From Anisus vortex (taxonomy: Eukaryota > Mollusca > Gastropoda > Planorbidae), in contig OX421507.1 of assembly GCA_949126835.1 (NCBI GenBank), positions 8,646,121 to 8,710,120 of the forward strand: a DNA stretch of 64,000 bases, given 5' to 3'. Both the position numbers and the translations under genes were made by a program. The notes below the pieces were generated by a model that ran no database searches, was not told where the DNA came from, and was given only the letters and a program-made list of their open reading frames with translations. Numbering within the stretch: the first letter of the stretch is position 1; each line of letters starts with the position of its first letter. Positions 12,301 to 22,689 of this stretch are shown here, piece after piece.

Positions 12301-12713
12301 CTACTGATCAGGCCCCACGAGAGGGGGATACAGCCGGTACTCCGTACCGGGGCCCTCAAGAATTTAGGGGGCCCATGAATATTTGAAATTAAATACAATA
12401 AATCCCAGCCAGTAGTCCTTTGGTAATGACATGTAGATGTATGTTGCCTTTCTTTCCTTCAAGGAATGTACAAAATACATTCGCATATTAATACAGAGGA
12501 GTCGGAGTCGGGGAGTCGGAAGTAAAAAGAAATGAGGAGTCGGAGTCGGAACATTTATCTACCGACTCCACAGCCCTGGTAAAAATCATGGCAAACACAA
12601 TTTCTTGATTACAAATTCCTTCATTTAACAATATAATAAAAATACTCACCACAGTTTCCAAGCAAACCACAGATAATGATTCCAAATAGCGTTAAGCAGA
12701 GAGAGTCTTTCAT
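5994..12713 (-). CDS. Ly6/uPAR-type three-finger protein gene, 3 exons, 189 aa
   Basis: Three exons join in phase (12650-12713, 7473-7649, 5994-6322; 570 nt) to give 189 aa. Residues 1-21 form a hydrophobic signal peptide starting MKDSLCLTLFGIII. The mature part has ten cysteines in Ly6 order, from CFQC at about residue 26 to the diagnostic ending CQTDFCNG at about 131-138. N-glycosylation sequons include NVT and NAT. A spacer with NRTNSSS follows, then about 23 hydrophobic residues at the C-terminus, which fits a GPI-anchor signal. The family folds as a disulphide-bonded three-finger domain at the cell surface or secreted, often binding receptors or ion channels. The exact ligand cannot be told. 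Intron 1 is 5 kb and is mostly transposon. I did not find a promoter. The Ly6 call is strong; the GPI anchor is inferred. Confidence 0.85.
6480..6781. mobile_element. TIR element, 7-bp TSD family, copy 2
   Basis: A 302-bp copy with left end 'actataataagttggaccgc' and right end 'gcggtccatcttgatatagt'-ctttg. Flanks TATAAAC and TACAAAC agree at 6 of 7. It lies in intron 2 of the Ly6 gene, about 160 bp upstream of exon 3. Confidence 0.75.
7473..7649 (-). CDS. Ly6-type gene, exon 2
   Basis: The acceptor ttctctcag precedes 7649 and the donor GTTTGT follows 7473. The exon encodes ESLMCFQCGETRIDGYCYND onwards, giving the first five cysteines of the Ly6 domain. It enters in phase 1 and leaves in phase 1, matching exons 1 and 3. 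Confidence 0.85.
7781..8043 (+). mobile_element. tRNA-derived SINE, full length, 13-bp TSD
   Basis: The 5' part is tRNA-like: an A-box-like 'ggtagccgagcggcagcgcg' and a B-box 'ggttcaaatcc'. The body continues with 'tctgatgggtacctgacatt' and '..ggccacagaaactggtgaac'. It is flanked by an identical 13-bp duplication TATACTATTACCA (7768-7780 and 8044-8056), as expected from LINE-driven insertion. Further copies in this window are mostly in reverse orientation. It lies in Ly6 intron 1. Confidence 0.88.
8360..8432. mobile_element. 73-bp piggyBac-like miniature element
   Basis: The segment starts CCCTTACAGTACCG and ends CGGTACGGGAAGGG, an inverted repeat matching at 11 of 14 positions. It is flanked on both sides by TTAA (8356-8359, 8433-8436). 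TTAA target sites with CCCTT-type ends are typical of piggyBac. It interrupts a sequence whose uninterrupted relative is at 7730-7780. Confidence 0.65.
8732..11169. mobile_element. hAT-type transposon 2, nested in 1, 8-bp TSD
   Basis: The left end is CAGTGGCGTAGCCAGG and the right end CCTGGCTACGCTACTG, with one difference between inverted ends. Identical flanks CTCTAAGT lie at 8724-8731 and 11170-11177. Runs of 'gggggagcg' and 'cggccactccccctgctccc' are subterminal. No transposase was seen. It is entirely inside the outer hAT element, so it inserted later. Confidence 0.88.
9656..10916. mobile_element. hAT-like transposon 3, nested in 2
   Basis: The left end reads aaaggggtcagcaacctaag and the right end ggttgccgacccctg, inverted versions of CAGGGGTCGGCAACC. 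Subterminal 'ttggcac' sequences are present at both ends. Flanks share CTAGA (9651-9655, 10917-10921); a full 8-bp duplication is not preserved, so the left boundary is approximate. The interior is AT-rich without coding signal. Confidence 0.7.
11663..12203. mobile_element. hAT-like transposon 4, nested in 1, 8-bp TSD
   Basis: The left end is TAGGGATGTTAAACGAAAACC and the right end ACCGGTTTTAACATTCCTC. Both ends carry subterminal ACCGGTTTT-type repeats. The exact duplication GTTCTGCT flanks it at 11655-11662 and 12204-12211. It is 541 bp, has no ORF and is inside the outer hAT element but outside element 2. Confidence 0.85.
12650..12713 (-). CDS. Ly6-type gene, exon 1 (signal peptide)
   Basis: ATG at 12713-12711 opens MKDSLCLTLFGIIICGLLGN, a signal peptide. 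The exon ends AACTGTG before the strong donor GTGAGT (phase 1) at 12649. It is too short to appear as a meaningful single ORF; the splice phase and the signal peptide support it. Confidence 0.82.
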
Positions 12714-14212
12714 TTCTGTTGCAAATATTAATCAGAAAAATATATATGTTTTAGAAAGAAGAAACAAGGCTATTATTTTATAACTGGTGTGAATTAGATT
12801 ACTCTATAGGGAAAGTAGTACTATGAATCTCTACTAAAAAAAACAACAACTATTCTTCTCAAAATTGATAACAGCTCTAAACTTGATCACTCCATTTCAA
12901 TATGAAACTATGTCTGAGTAGCTTGCCATAAAAGTGAAAATAATAGTAGGCAAAGAAAAGTGGCTATCCTTTTTTTTTTCTTACTCTTATCAGACAGTCT
13001 ATAATATCATATATACATTCTAGTTTTGACTTGTGGATCACCCTTACACTTTCTTGTATACATATATAATATAGGCCTATACTTTTTTTATAATATAAAA
13101 ACTATAATAAAATAACTTTTAACTATCATAAAAGCTAATTATGTAGATCCATGTCACTGAAACGTTTATTTTATTGAGATTAAATGAATAAACACCATCA
13201 ATTACTTACCAAAAGTCAGAAATCTGTATAATACGAAATAATATTCAAGATAAAAACGGTCTATAAATAGACTAGCTCCAGTTTATACGAACAAGGAATC
13301 AAAGAGCTCAATTTGTTCTGAACGTTAGGCCCTAGTCCCGGCCTAGTCAAAATTATGTTAACCTTTAGATTTTACGTTATTGGTAGGCCCTATTTGTAGA
13401 TTCCAATTTCATTATTCCGTCCGAGAGTGTTAGAATTATATGAGTACTACTTTTTTTTATTAAAAATATATCACACATGAAATAAATTCATTGAAAAATA
13501 CGTTTATTGCAAAAGATCTAATGGTTCGAAACGTAACGCTCTAAGTGTGCTTGTATGTTTATGCGTTTCTATATGCGAGTGTGTTAGCCAAATCCTCAGA
13601 TACGCGACTGTGTTGAGTAGCGAGATAGCAGACCCGCTGATTACAGTACCGATGTGCTACGCTATGTTGACAACAGCAAAAAAAATAATTTCGACGTCAG
13701 ATTCGTCGAAAAATTAGGGGTGGGGGGGGGGGGGGGCGGACTCCAGTATCTGGGAACAGATAATGATTGAATGGGGTCCCCAGGTTTTGAAAAGAAAACA
13801 ATTGTATTTTTTTATTTATTAGTGAAAACGAAAGGGTCGGCTCACCTAAACACAGCTGCCATGTTAACGAATATTCTAATCCACAACTGGCTTAAATGCA
13901 AGATGACAAAATTATCAAACTCGCTAACTCGCTATAGTTTATAGAATAACAATTTTTTTACAAAGTGATTGGATTTAATGAGCAATGAGTAAACAATTTC
14001 ACATTGACATGTAAATACAACATCATCTGCAATGTTGAGTTTATTTTTAGAGCTGATCTCTGGTATGGTGGTTCGCTTTTGATACATTTACAAAGTTCAA
14101 ATAAAAGTTGTTTTCGTTTTTTTTTTTATCACGAGAAACGCACAACATCATTAGCGTTCCACATGATCACTTCTCATATTATGACGGAGTCCCACACATT
14201 ATCGCAAGAAAA
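12714..14212. other. intergenic between Ly6 gene and GPCR gene
   Basis: The upstream side of the Ly6 gene and downstream side of the GPCR gene. AT-rich; a G-run lies at about 13718-13737. No promoter element can be called with confidence. Confidence 0.5.
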
Positions 14213-14467
14213 ATATCCCGTCGGACCAAATTGATCCATAAGTGCACGTGAAGAGGAGTTCACAAGTTTCTGTGGCCACGGCATACGAGGTGATGTTGTG
14301 ACCACCACAATAACTAATTCGATAACTAATGTCAGGTACCCATCAGGACTTGGTAGACCCAGGGACATCCTCCAGTTCTTGGAACAAATTCTAGCCTTCA
14401 CCAGAATTCGAACCCAGAACCTTCGGTAAGCCAAGTCGAACGCACTGTCACTCGTCCACCGTGCCGC
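14213..14467 (-). mobile_element. tRNA-derived SINE copy, reverse orientation
   Basis: The reverse complement matches the SINE at 7781-8043: 'cggaccaaattgatccataa', 'tctgtggccacggcatac', 'gtcaggtacccatcaggact', then the B-box region 'attcgaacccagaacc'. Diverged, with a small internal deletion. It lies just beyond the stop codon of the GPCR gene. Confidence 0.75.
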
Positions 14468-14547
14468 ACTATAGTAAGAAAAATCATCTCTCTCTCTCTC
14501 TCTCTCTGATTAAAAAAGGTTATAGTGTATTTTAAAAAAGCTTCACG

Positions 14548-15023
14548 TTATTTGACGAGTTCAAGTGTTTGAATCTGGATTAACTCGCACATTGTTTCTC
14601 TTTGTTCTTCTTTCTTATCCAGCGCGGCCTCCTCGCAAACTGCCACAAGTTCCTTGTCTACATTGGGAGTCGTCTCGCATACGTTCTGCGCGGACTCGCT
14701 GTCGCGATTCTGGGGGTCCTCGTCCGGGATGCAGCATACCCGGCAGAAGAATCTCCTGTACACGCGCCGGAAAGATTTCCCGAACAGCAGGTAGGTGGTG
14801 CTGTTGAGCGCGAAGTTGATGTAGTAGAACAGCTCAAACAGCCGCTGCAGCAGTAGATCGGATAGGGTGGGCTCCTGCCCGAGGACCTGCCCCATAAGCA
14901 TGCGCAACCGGATGATGTGACTAGGAGTGTGAAGCGTGATGAAGGTTAAGGACACGGCTGTTAGCATGACAGTGAGTCTACCGTACGGAGAGGCCCAAAA
15001 AAGCTGTAGTCGTCGCTGTCGGC
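14548..15023 (-). CDS. class A GPCR, exon 4 (TM6, TM7, tail)
   Basis: The acceptor attctttacag precedes 15023. The exon opens RQRRLQLFWASPYGRLTVML, continues into TM6 and TM7, and ends with a tail containing FFCRVCC, a likely palmitoylation site, before the stop after ETLxLVK-like residues (TLELVK). Confidence 0.87.
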
Positions 15024-18000
15024 CTGTAAAGAATAAACCTTTTTAAAGATTAATTTTGTTTTCATTCATTTTAATAAGTACAAATTTATAATACTCACCG
15101 ATATTTATATTTATCTTATAAAATGCGTATAAGCTTACAATAGGTCTATAAATATTAGAGTGTATTTACTGAAAACAATTAGGAAAGCTTTAAGTCCTAA
15201 AGTCATTACAATCTTTAAAAATAAAAGTAATATTAATGGGCATTTTTTTTTAAGCAGTAAAAGAAAGCTATCAGTGGGGAATCGAACCCAGGTCGCCCAC
15301 ATGGAAGTACGATACGCTTAACACTCAAGGAAGACATATATATTTATATAGATCGATAGATAGATAGATAGATAGATATAGGTATATATATAGATATGTA
15401 AATATTCACCCGGATCGCCGGTTAAAGAATGGGGGGAGCCCATTGATCTATTGAAAGAGATTTAATTGCACTACGCACTATCTCAAATATAATATCCAGT
15501 GCCCTTAACGTCTAATGTATGATTAATCTCATAAGGTTCCAGTACGATATGAGTTTTAGTCAAGTCTGAAGTCTAGACAAATGTATTTCTGTGGAATAAC
15601 TGTCAAACGATCAGGAATTAATTTGGTTTTATCGCCTTGTAAATCCCCCAAAATTCCAATCCACCCAAAAATAAAAGCTCATTTCGAATTTTCTGTCTTA
15701 TATACAGCTGGATGTTACGGTAGATAGTACCGTTAATCAGAGTAATCCTAGAGGATTCAGTAAAAAGTTGGTATAAAAGTTGTTTATACGCTTAAACGAA
15801 ATTGTTTATTTAAACCTTCTAGTAAAGTCTATACTCGCGATTGAATTTTTATTTCTTTGTTAGCTCGGTTTATTGGAATTGTTTATTTAAATTTCAAAAA
15901 TATGGAAGAAATTTTATTTAATAAAACTTTTTGTTTACAGCCTTGAAATTCAGGTGAAGTACTTCCAAGTTTTTAAAAATAAATCTCGAAAAAAAAAGAA
16001 GTAAAATTTGGTAAGTTATTAAAATGTTAGCAGTTCCGTTAGTTCAAATTTAAATTTAAAAAACACTCTTTGATATTTTTTATCAGTTCTAAATTTTTGT
16101 GAAAAAAAATTCAGTTAATAATAGTAAACCTTTTTGTTTAAATTTTGCAAACGGATATATTTTTTTTAAACTGATGTGTAGAAATAAGGTATTATTTTTT
16201 ATAAAAGGAAAGTAATTTTTATGAAATTAAAAGACTCCGGTCAAGGGGAATTAATTGTGTAATAAACACTTATTAAATTATCGCGCCAGACTGGGCCAAT
16301 CCACGAACTTCCTTGATTCACTTGCACTTCGTGTTGCTAGGGAGATGCTAGTCACGTGGTAAGGAAACCAAGGGTATTTTCAACCGTCAGCTCGTGCCGT
16401 GTAGATCTACATATATCGTTAAAACTGTATGTAGAAAATGTCTCGAGAATATCATAATGACACAATAACGTTTCAGCGAAATGCACCTTTAGACTTGAAA
16501 CAAAATTTTGTATATACGCGCAAGGGGGGGGGGGTAACCTATTAATTAATAAATAATTTTAAGGCAACTTCTACACCATCTCCCCCTCCCCTCTCCCTAA
16601 CAAAATTTTATACGAAGACTTTTATGCTTATAAAAGAATAGAAATTGAAATAATTTTTTTTATAACTTCTTAAAACTTGTTTAACATATTTCACATTGAC
16701 TATAACTACGTGAGGGAGGGGGGCGTATGGAGGTACATTGATACACACCTCTCCTCCCTATCACACTCTTTTCCAATTCGAGGATTTAAAGAACGGTACA
16801 TTTCTTTTTTTTATATTTAGCGAATCTCATTTTACGTTTCACTGTTTATATTTTGACATTAGTTGTACGATAGTTTACGTGAGAATTGTGTTGGCCCACC
16901 ATAGGAGACGTAGCCTTACATTTCCACTGCTCGATCAATGTTTCCTCTTGGATTATTGTCCCCCACTTCCCCACACATTAAACTAGTGGCCTTTCCTGTC
17001 CCCCTTATCTCTCCTACCTTTGCAATATTTGCCACCCCACACCTACAAACCTTGCAACCCTGGCTACACCATTGATACTTATATAATTTTTCCAGAAAAT
17101 GAGAAATTAAAAGTCTAAAATCAAGAAATAGATCTATTTAATAATAATAATAATAAAAATAGTGCTTGTATAGCGCATATCCAGTTGATGACAGTTCTAT
17201 GCGCTGACGACAGTTACAGAATACAGACAACGAACAACAGACGAAAATGAATAAATGTACACACGAATACTGCTAATGAAATAGGCGAGTCTTCAGTCGG
17301 CTCCTGAAGGTGTCGAAGCTAGGGCTCTTGCGAAGCTGTAGTGGGAGGTGATTCCAGGCGGACGGTTCATGCGTAGAAGAATGCACGTTGGCTAGCCTCG
17401 CACGAGGGATCCGCAAAGTCAGCGCGTCAGAAGCCGAGCGAAGTAGACGGGATTGGGTGTAGAGCTCAAGACATAATGCTATCGTTTCACCCATTAGGCT
17501 AGTAGTGAGAAAAAAATTAGTTAATATATCATAATAAACCTTCTATTGCCCTCCTGCCGTAAACAATCCCCCCCCCCCGACAAACATAATTTGCACAATA
17601 ATCACCCCCTCCCAACCCATTAGTACTATGCGCCCCTTACCCCCCCCCCCAACCGTTCCAATTTTTTTTAGATCTGATAGAGAGGTTAGGAGCCCTGTAG
17701 GCCTCGACGTTGTGGCTCCAGTATAAGCTATGATTAAAATGGTAGGCTGTTGACGGGCGAGTGAGTGTATGTCAAAGAAAAACACGACTTATTTCCATTT
17801 TTTTAAATGTATTAAATTAATTATAAATAGTATCATTGTAGAGGTGAACTTATCTTGACCCCCTTCCCCAATGCCAACAATCGTCAAACTTTTTCAAACA
17901 ACCTATATAATTAAAAAAAAACAACTCTAAGAATAACATAAACTTAAGAGTAGCAGCCTTGAGAAAAAAAAATGTTTCTGACAAATTGTCACATAAGTGC

Positions 18001-21000
18001 CATGTTTAATTTTTTGTTTAACTCCTCAGACAAACCGGAAAATAAGACGTTATGAATTCTACGACAACCAGAGACCTTCCTTACAATATTGACAGATAAT
18101 TGGAAAACAACAAGAAAAAAAAAAGAATAACAAGAAACTTTAGACCTAGGTTATGCGCCCGTAAGCAAGCAGTCGTGATAAATAAATAAAGGTAATCAGT
18201 CACCCTTAAAGTATGATTTCTTCTGAGTCTTTATTACACAATTCGAGTTTCCCTTTTTTTTTTAAATTTGTTAAGCTACATCACACACATGGTTGAATAT
18301 CCATTCATTTTGACTTACACATCACTGAACGCAATTTAGAATATTGTTCTTTCTTTTTGTTTTCTTCAATTTCTTGGTTCAAATCAGGAAGAAATATAAC
18401 TCTCACGTGACTGAATGAAAAAATTATACAAATAAAAATATTATGGAAACGAATCTCTATAGTAACTAGATTTTATAGCTCTTTCTATTTTTCTGTTCAG
18501 TTACTTATGTAGCGTATGGAAGTATTGTTTCATCCAGTTGGCACCCGGGCATGGAATGGGTTGCCTGAACAAAACCAGGAAAACCCGTACCTTAACATCA
18601 TTTAAAACACTAATATAAATGCAGGACTAGACTCAGACCACGGATGAGCGTAATACGCAGTTTATAGCCTTTATACGCCTTTATAGAAGGCGCGTCTGTA
18701 ATATATAAGATAAGATATATACCTATGTAGGCCTATATGTATAGAGACGCTTCACCGCCCCCATGCATCAATTTGGTCCGACAGAATACTTAACTTTCTA
18801 CTTATTCTATAGAGTCAACAAATAATTATGTAAGTATATATATTAATATCAAGTCCTTGATTTTATGATAAAGGAGAAAAGGTTGGGGGGGGGGGGGGAA
18901 AGGGGGGGAATTAATTTGGCAAATGAATAAATTCTTAGTCATTTCTATAAAGATTCAAAATAATCCAGTAAGTTGGTAAAATATGCCTATTATTTGAACG
19001 CCAACTCTTTTTGCTTTTTGAATTGGGGTTAACGGTAAATGCACTAATTGAGACATAGGCCTACTACTATTTATAGCGGCTCCGTGGTATTGAGAAGGTT
19101 TTACGCCATTCCACATTAAGTGGAAATTCAGGCGGAGCTTACAGGTTTAATCGATTTTTTAACACGTATTTCGCTTATTAATAAGTCGCCTAAGAGGCTA
19201 AGACTCTCTGTCTTTGTAGGGCATCAACCTTGTTTTTCATGTGCGTGTGTTTGTGGTTTTTTTTTTCAATACTGTTTCAGTTAGCGGACAGACAGAAAAA
19301 GAAGGATAACTTCACAAGAAAGTGAAATACTTACCCGGTGGCCTCCCTTTCCTGTCTCTCCAGTAAGCAGCAAAGAGGGCGCTGAAGATGCCGGCCATAA
19401 ATAGAAATATCAGAAGAGAAGGCAGCACTAAAGTAATGACGGTGTCGAAGTACGTCAGGCCTTCATTAAACAAAGAAAACTCTGTTCAGATGGGAAAATA
19501 ATTTGTTAGTTAGAACTGTTCTAGGATCTAGATCTATGGAAAAATTAATGAGCATTTTAAAAATTATAAGATTCTAAATATAAACGTAGGCCTACTTATA
19601 AATTGAGTAGTCCACTTACAAAACGGTGATAAGTTAACACAATATTTCATTATTTTTAAATATATTTTTTTTTAAGTGATCGATCTTTTTTTACATGGCA
19701 ATTAAGCAATTTTTAATGGTCGCGTCATATTTTCTGTCAAATATATTAGAGAAAAAAAATTATTTGAAGGATGAGCTAAAGGTCTGTAAAAAAATATTTT
19801 TTGAAGACAGTAGGAAAAAGTCACTTTAGTTTTCTTAAAACAAAATTGACTTAGCACCTTCAGGACTTGGACTAGCCTACACATAATATGACCTACTAAT
19901 ACACCCATACGAAGACACAAAGACAGTTATAAAAAAAAAACTTTAATATATTTATTATGTCTTTTTATTTATTAGCAAAAAAAAAGTATTTATTCATACA
20001 AGATTACTTTATTGATCCAAACAAATGGAAATTTCACTTAATTACATAAATTTATCTGTAATCACGTGTGCTCACAAATGACTGATTTACCTATATTATG
20101 CCTAAGTAGCTAACGTGTCTGAAGATTAGGGCATCGAATCCATGTTGGCCCATAGACAAAGTGTAGGCCTATTTTTCGCTATATAAAACATATTCAAAAT
20201 ATTCAATTTAAAATTGATATTCATTTAAGTTTTCATGCTCACCTTTTAGCTGCTACGAAAAAAAAAAACACGAAAAAAACAACAACTTATAGTTGCTACA
20301 AATATTCTTTTATTTAAGGGTCCCAGTACTAAATGTAACTAAACATTCTTCCACTTAACTACACTGTACTAGTTAAGAACATTTAACATTTGAAGGCCTA
20401 CTGGGCTACGGAGCTAGAGTGTTGTGATATATGAAAGCTGATCCCAGACACCCTTTCGAACTGTTTTTAATGATATTTTCCATATTTTGTAAACTCTTTG
20501 CAGTTAATATACATTTGCAATATGCGTAGCTCTTTTAATCATAAATTGAATAAAAATATTTCTTTTTTTAGCATTTATTTGTATTATTAAGCTAAGACTA
20601 TATTATTATTATTATTAAACACTTTATATTATTTTATGTCATGTGTAATTTTTTTATTTACACCCCTATTAGGCTTATCTCTCCTAGTAGGATTGGGTCC
20701 CAGGAAAAGGGGTTAGGGGCGTCACACGTGGATTAGCATCTAAATTCGGCGGTGGCTCAACGCTGACACCTAAGGCGTAAGGCTATAACCTTTACAGCCG
20801 TCACGAAGGCTGACCCTGACACATGGCAAACCTGGCAAAGGTAGACACTGCCTCCTAGAGACCACAGTCATACTGTACGTCGTCCACAGCGGGAAGTTGT
20901 AGCAGAAGATGGAAAAGATGCCCAGGAAGAGCAGAGCGGCCCGGGCCTTCCCCGGGGTGCAGAGGGTCTTCACGGAGTTAGGGTGGCAGATGTGGATGTA

Positions 21001-21989
21001 GTTCTCCACGGTGACCAGTACCACCAGCCAGACGGAGAAGAATCCGCTGACGTAGGAAATGAAGACGACCATCTGGCAGATGCCATGGTGATGAAACCAG
21101 CGCACTTGAACTCTGAGATGGCGGGAAAAATATAAACAATCGTTAATACCTCATTAGAAAAGAATACAACAATTGGGTATGTCAGGGGTGGGCAATATTT
21201 TAATAATAGTGTGTATGAGTATGAGTTCTTTGTTATTCGGCGTGCCAACAGCCTAATAATCAAATCTATGGGGCAAGTTGTCATACCAAGGAATCTTCCC
21301 AAAAAAAAAGTGGCCTCTGGAATGGTTTAAAGATGTATAAAGCTAATTTTTAAGCAACTATGTAAATAAACCTCTAAATAATAGGGCCTAAACTCTACAG
21401 CATTTATAAAAATTGACCTATTAGTTTTTTTTAATATATGAAAAATTAAAAAAAGTATGACAACATGCCCCGCTCTCCCCTATACTGAATGAATGTTTAT
21501 CTCTAGGCCTATATAAGATATACACACACTTAAACACACATATATGGATCGAAATATATATAATCTTCTTTTATATATTTATATTTATCTCTATCTGAAC
21601 ATAGTTATAAATTTAAATAGAAGTAATGTTTTGGCCTAAACATTTCGTGTTTAAGTGAACGTTCAGACCAATTTCTTTTCTTTTTTTCTTTTGTTTTGGA
21701 ACAAAATCTCTCGAGATACATTTGAAGTAGAAGATTTAATGATCTTGAATTCTAAAAGTACATTTACAATACATCCCTAATGGCTTTGAACATTTCCTCT
21801 CCAGCCATTGTTATCTTCTATCTGTTTACACTGATCAATGAAAGCTTTTGAATCGAATGTTTCCTTTGCCTTACAAAAGATTCTCTGTTTGGTTTTTCTT
21901 ATGATTTCTCTTTCTCACTTTTTCTCGATATTTCTCGCTATATATCCCTTTTAAATCTCTCTTTTTCTCTCTTTTTCCCTCATTTTCAT

Positions 21990-22028
<39 letters not shown>

Positions 22029-22652
22029 TAGTTCACTATAACATCGCTATATATACAGTCACGTCATCAATGCCTCAGTGATTGCAGTCGTAAGCTCTAT
22101 TGGATGTTGTTTTTGTAATTTAAACGTGATGGCGTTGCTTTGGATGATATTTCATTAAACAACATCGTTGTTTTTGAGTCTGTATAAGTGTGGGTTGTTT
22201 AATGACGCCCAACCCCACCCCTTTTCATTTTTCTCCTTCAAACCTCCATCGCTACTGCCATCCCGATGGCTTTCCATTCAGGGAACGACGCCTGTCGCGA
22301 GGTCGGTTACATTAATTAGCGAAACGGTTTCATCTAGAATCTAGTTGTGGTGATGCTGTTGTTGTCAACCCCCACCCTTCCCCACCATCCACACACACAC
22401 ACACTTCGCTTTAAACCAGCTTCTCCTTGAGACTCTTTGTAAAGAGAAGAGATTTAATTTCTGGTTAATATTTTACTTTTTTTTTGCTGTCTCTGCGTTT
22501 GTCTGCTCCGATTCAGACAAGAGATTTAGTTCTAACTAACATTTTACATTTCCCCAGTCTGTTGGCTTGCGTGCGTGCTACACTACAGACAAGATAAGTA
22601 GATCTATACTTATTCCTGGTTAGCATTTAAAATTTCTCTTTTTCTTTTCCTA

Positions 22653-22689
<37 letters not shown>

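Larger units (their letters stand above)
8527..12578. mobile_element. hAT-type transposon 1 (outer element of nest), 8-bp TSD
   Basis: The ends are CAGGGCTGTGGAGTCGG and CCGACTCCACAGCCCTG, perfectly inverted. The exact 8-bp duplication GTAAAAAT flanks both sides (8519-8526, 12579-12586). TIRs beginning CAGGG with 8-bp duplications are the hAT signature. Subterminal 'gagtcgga' repeats occur at both ends. No transposase frame remains; much of the 4,052 bp is later insertions. It sits in Ly6 intron 1 and ends 71 bp short of exon 1. Confidence 0.88.

Noticed and set aside
8527..12578. Possible transposase gene within the hAT nest
   Set aside because: Only short ORFs of low complexity; no DDE or hAT dimerisation motifs seen.
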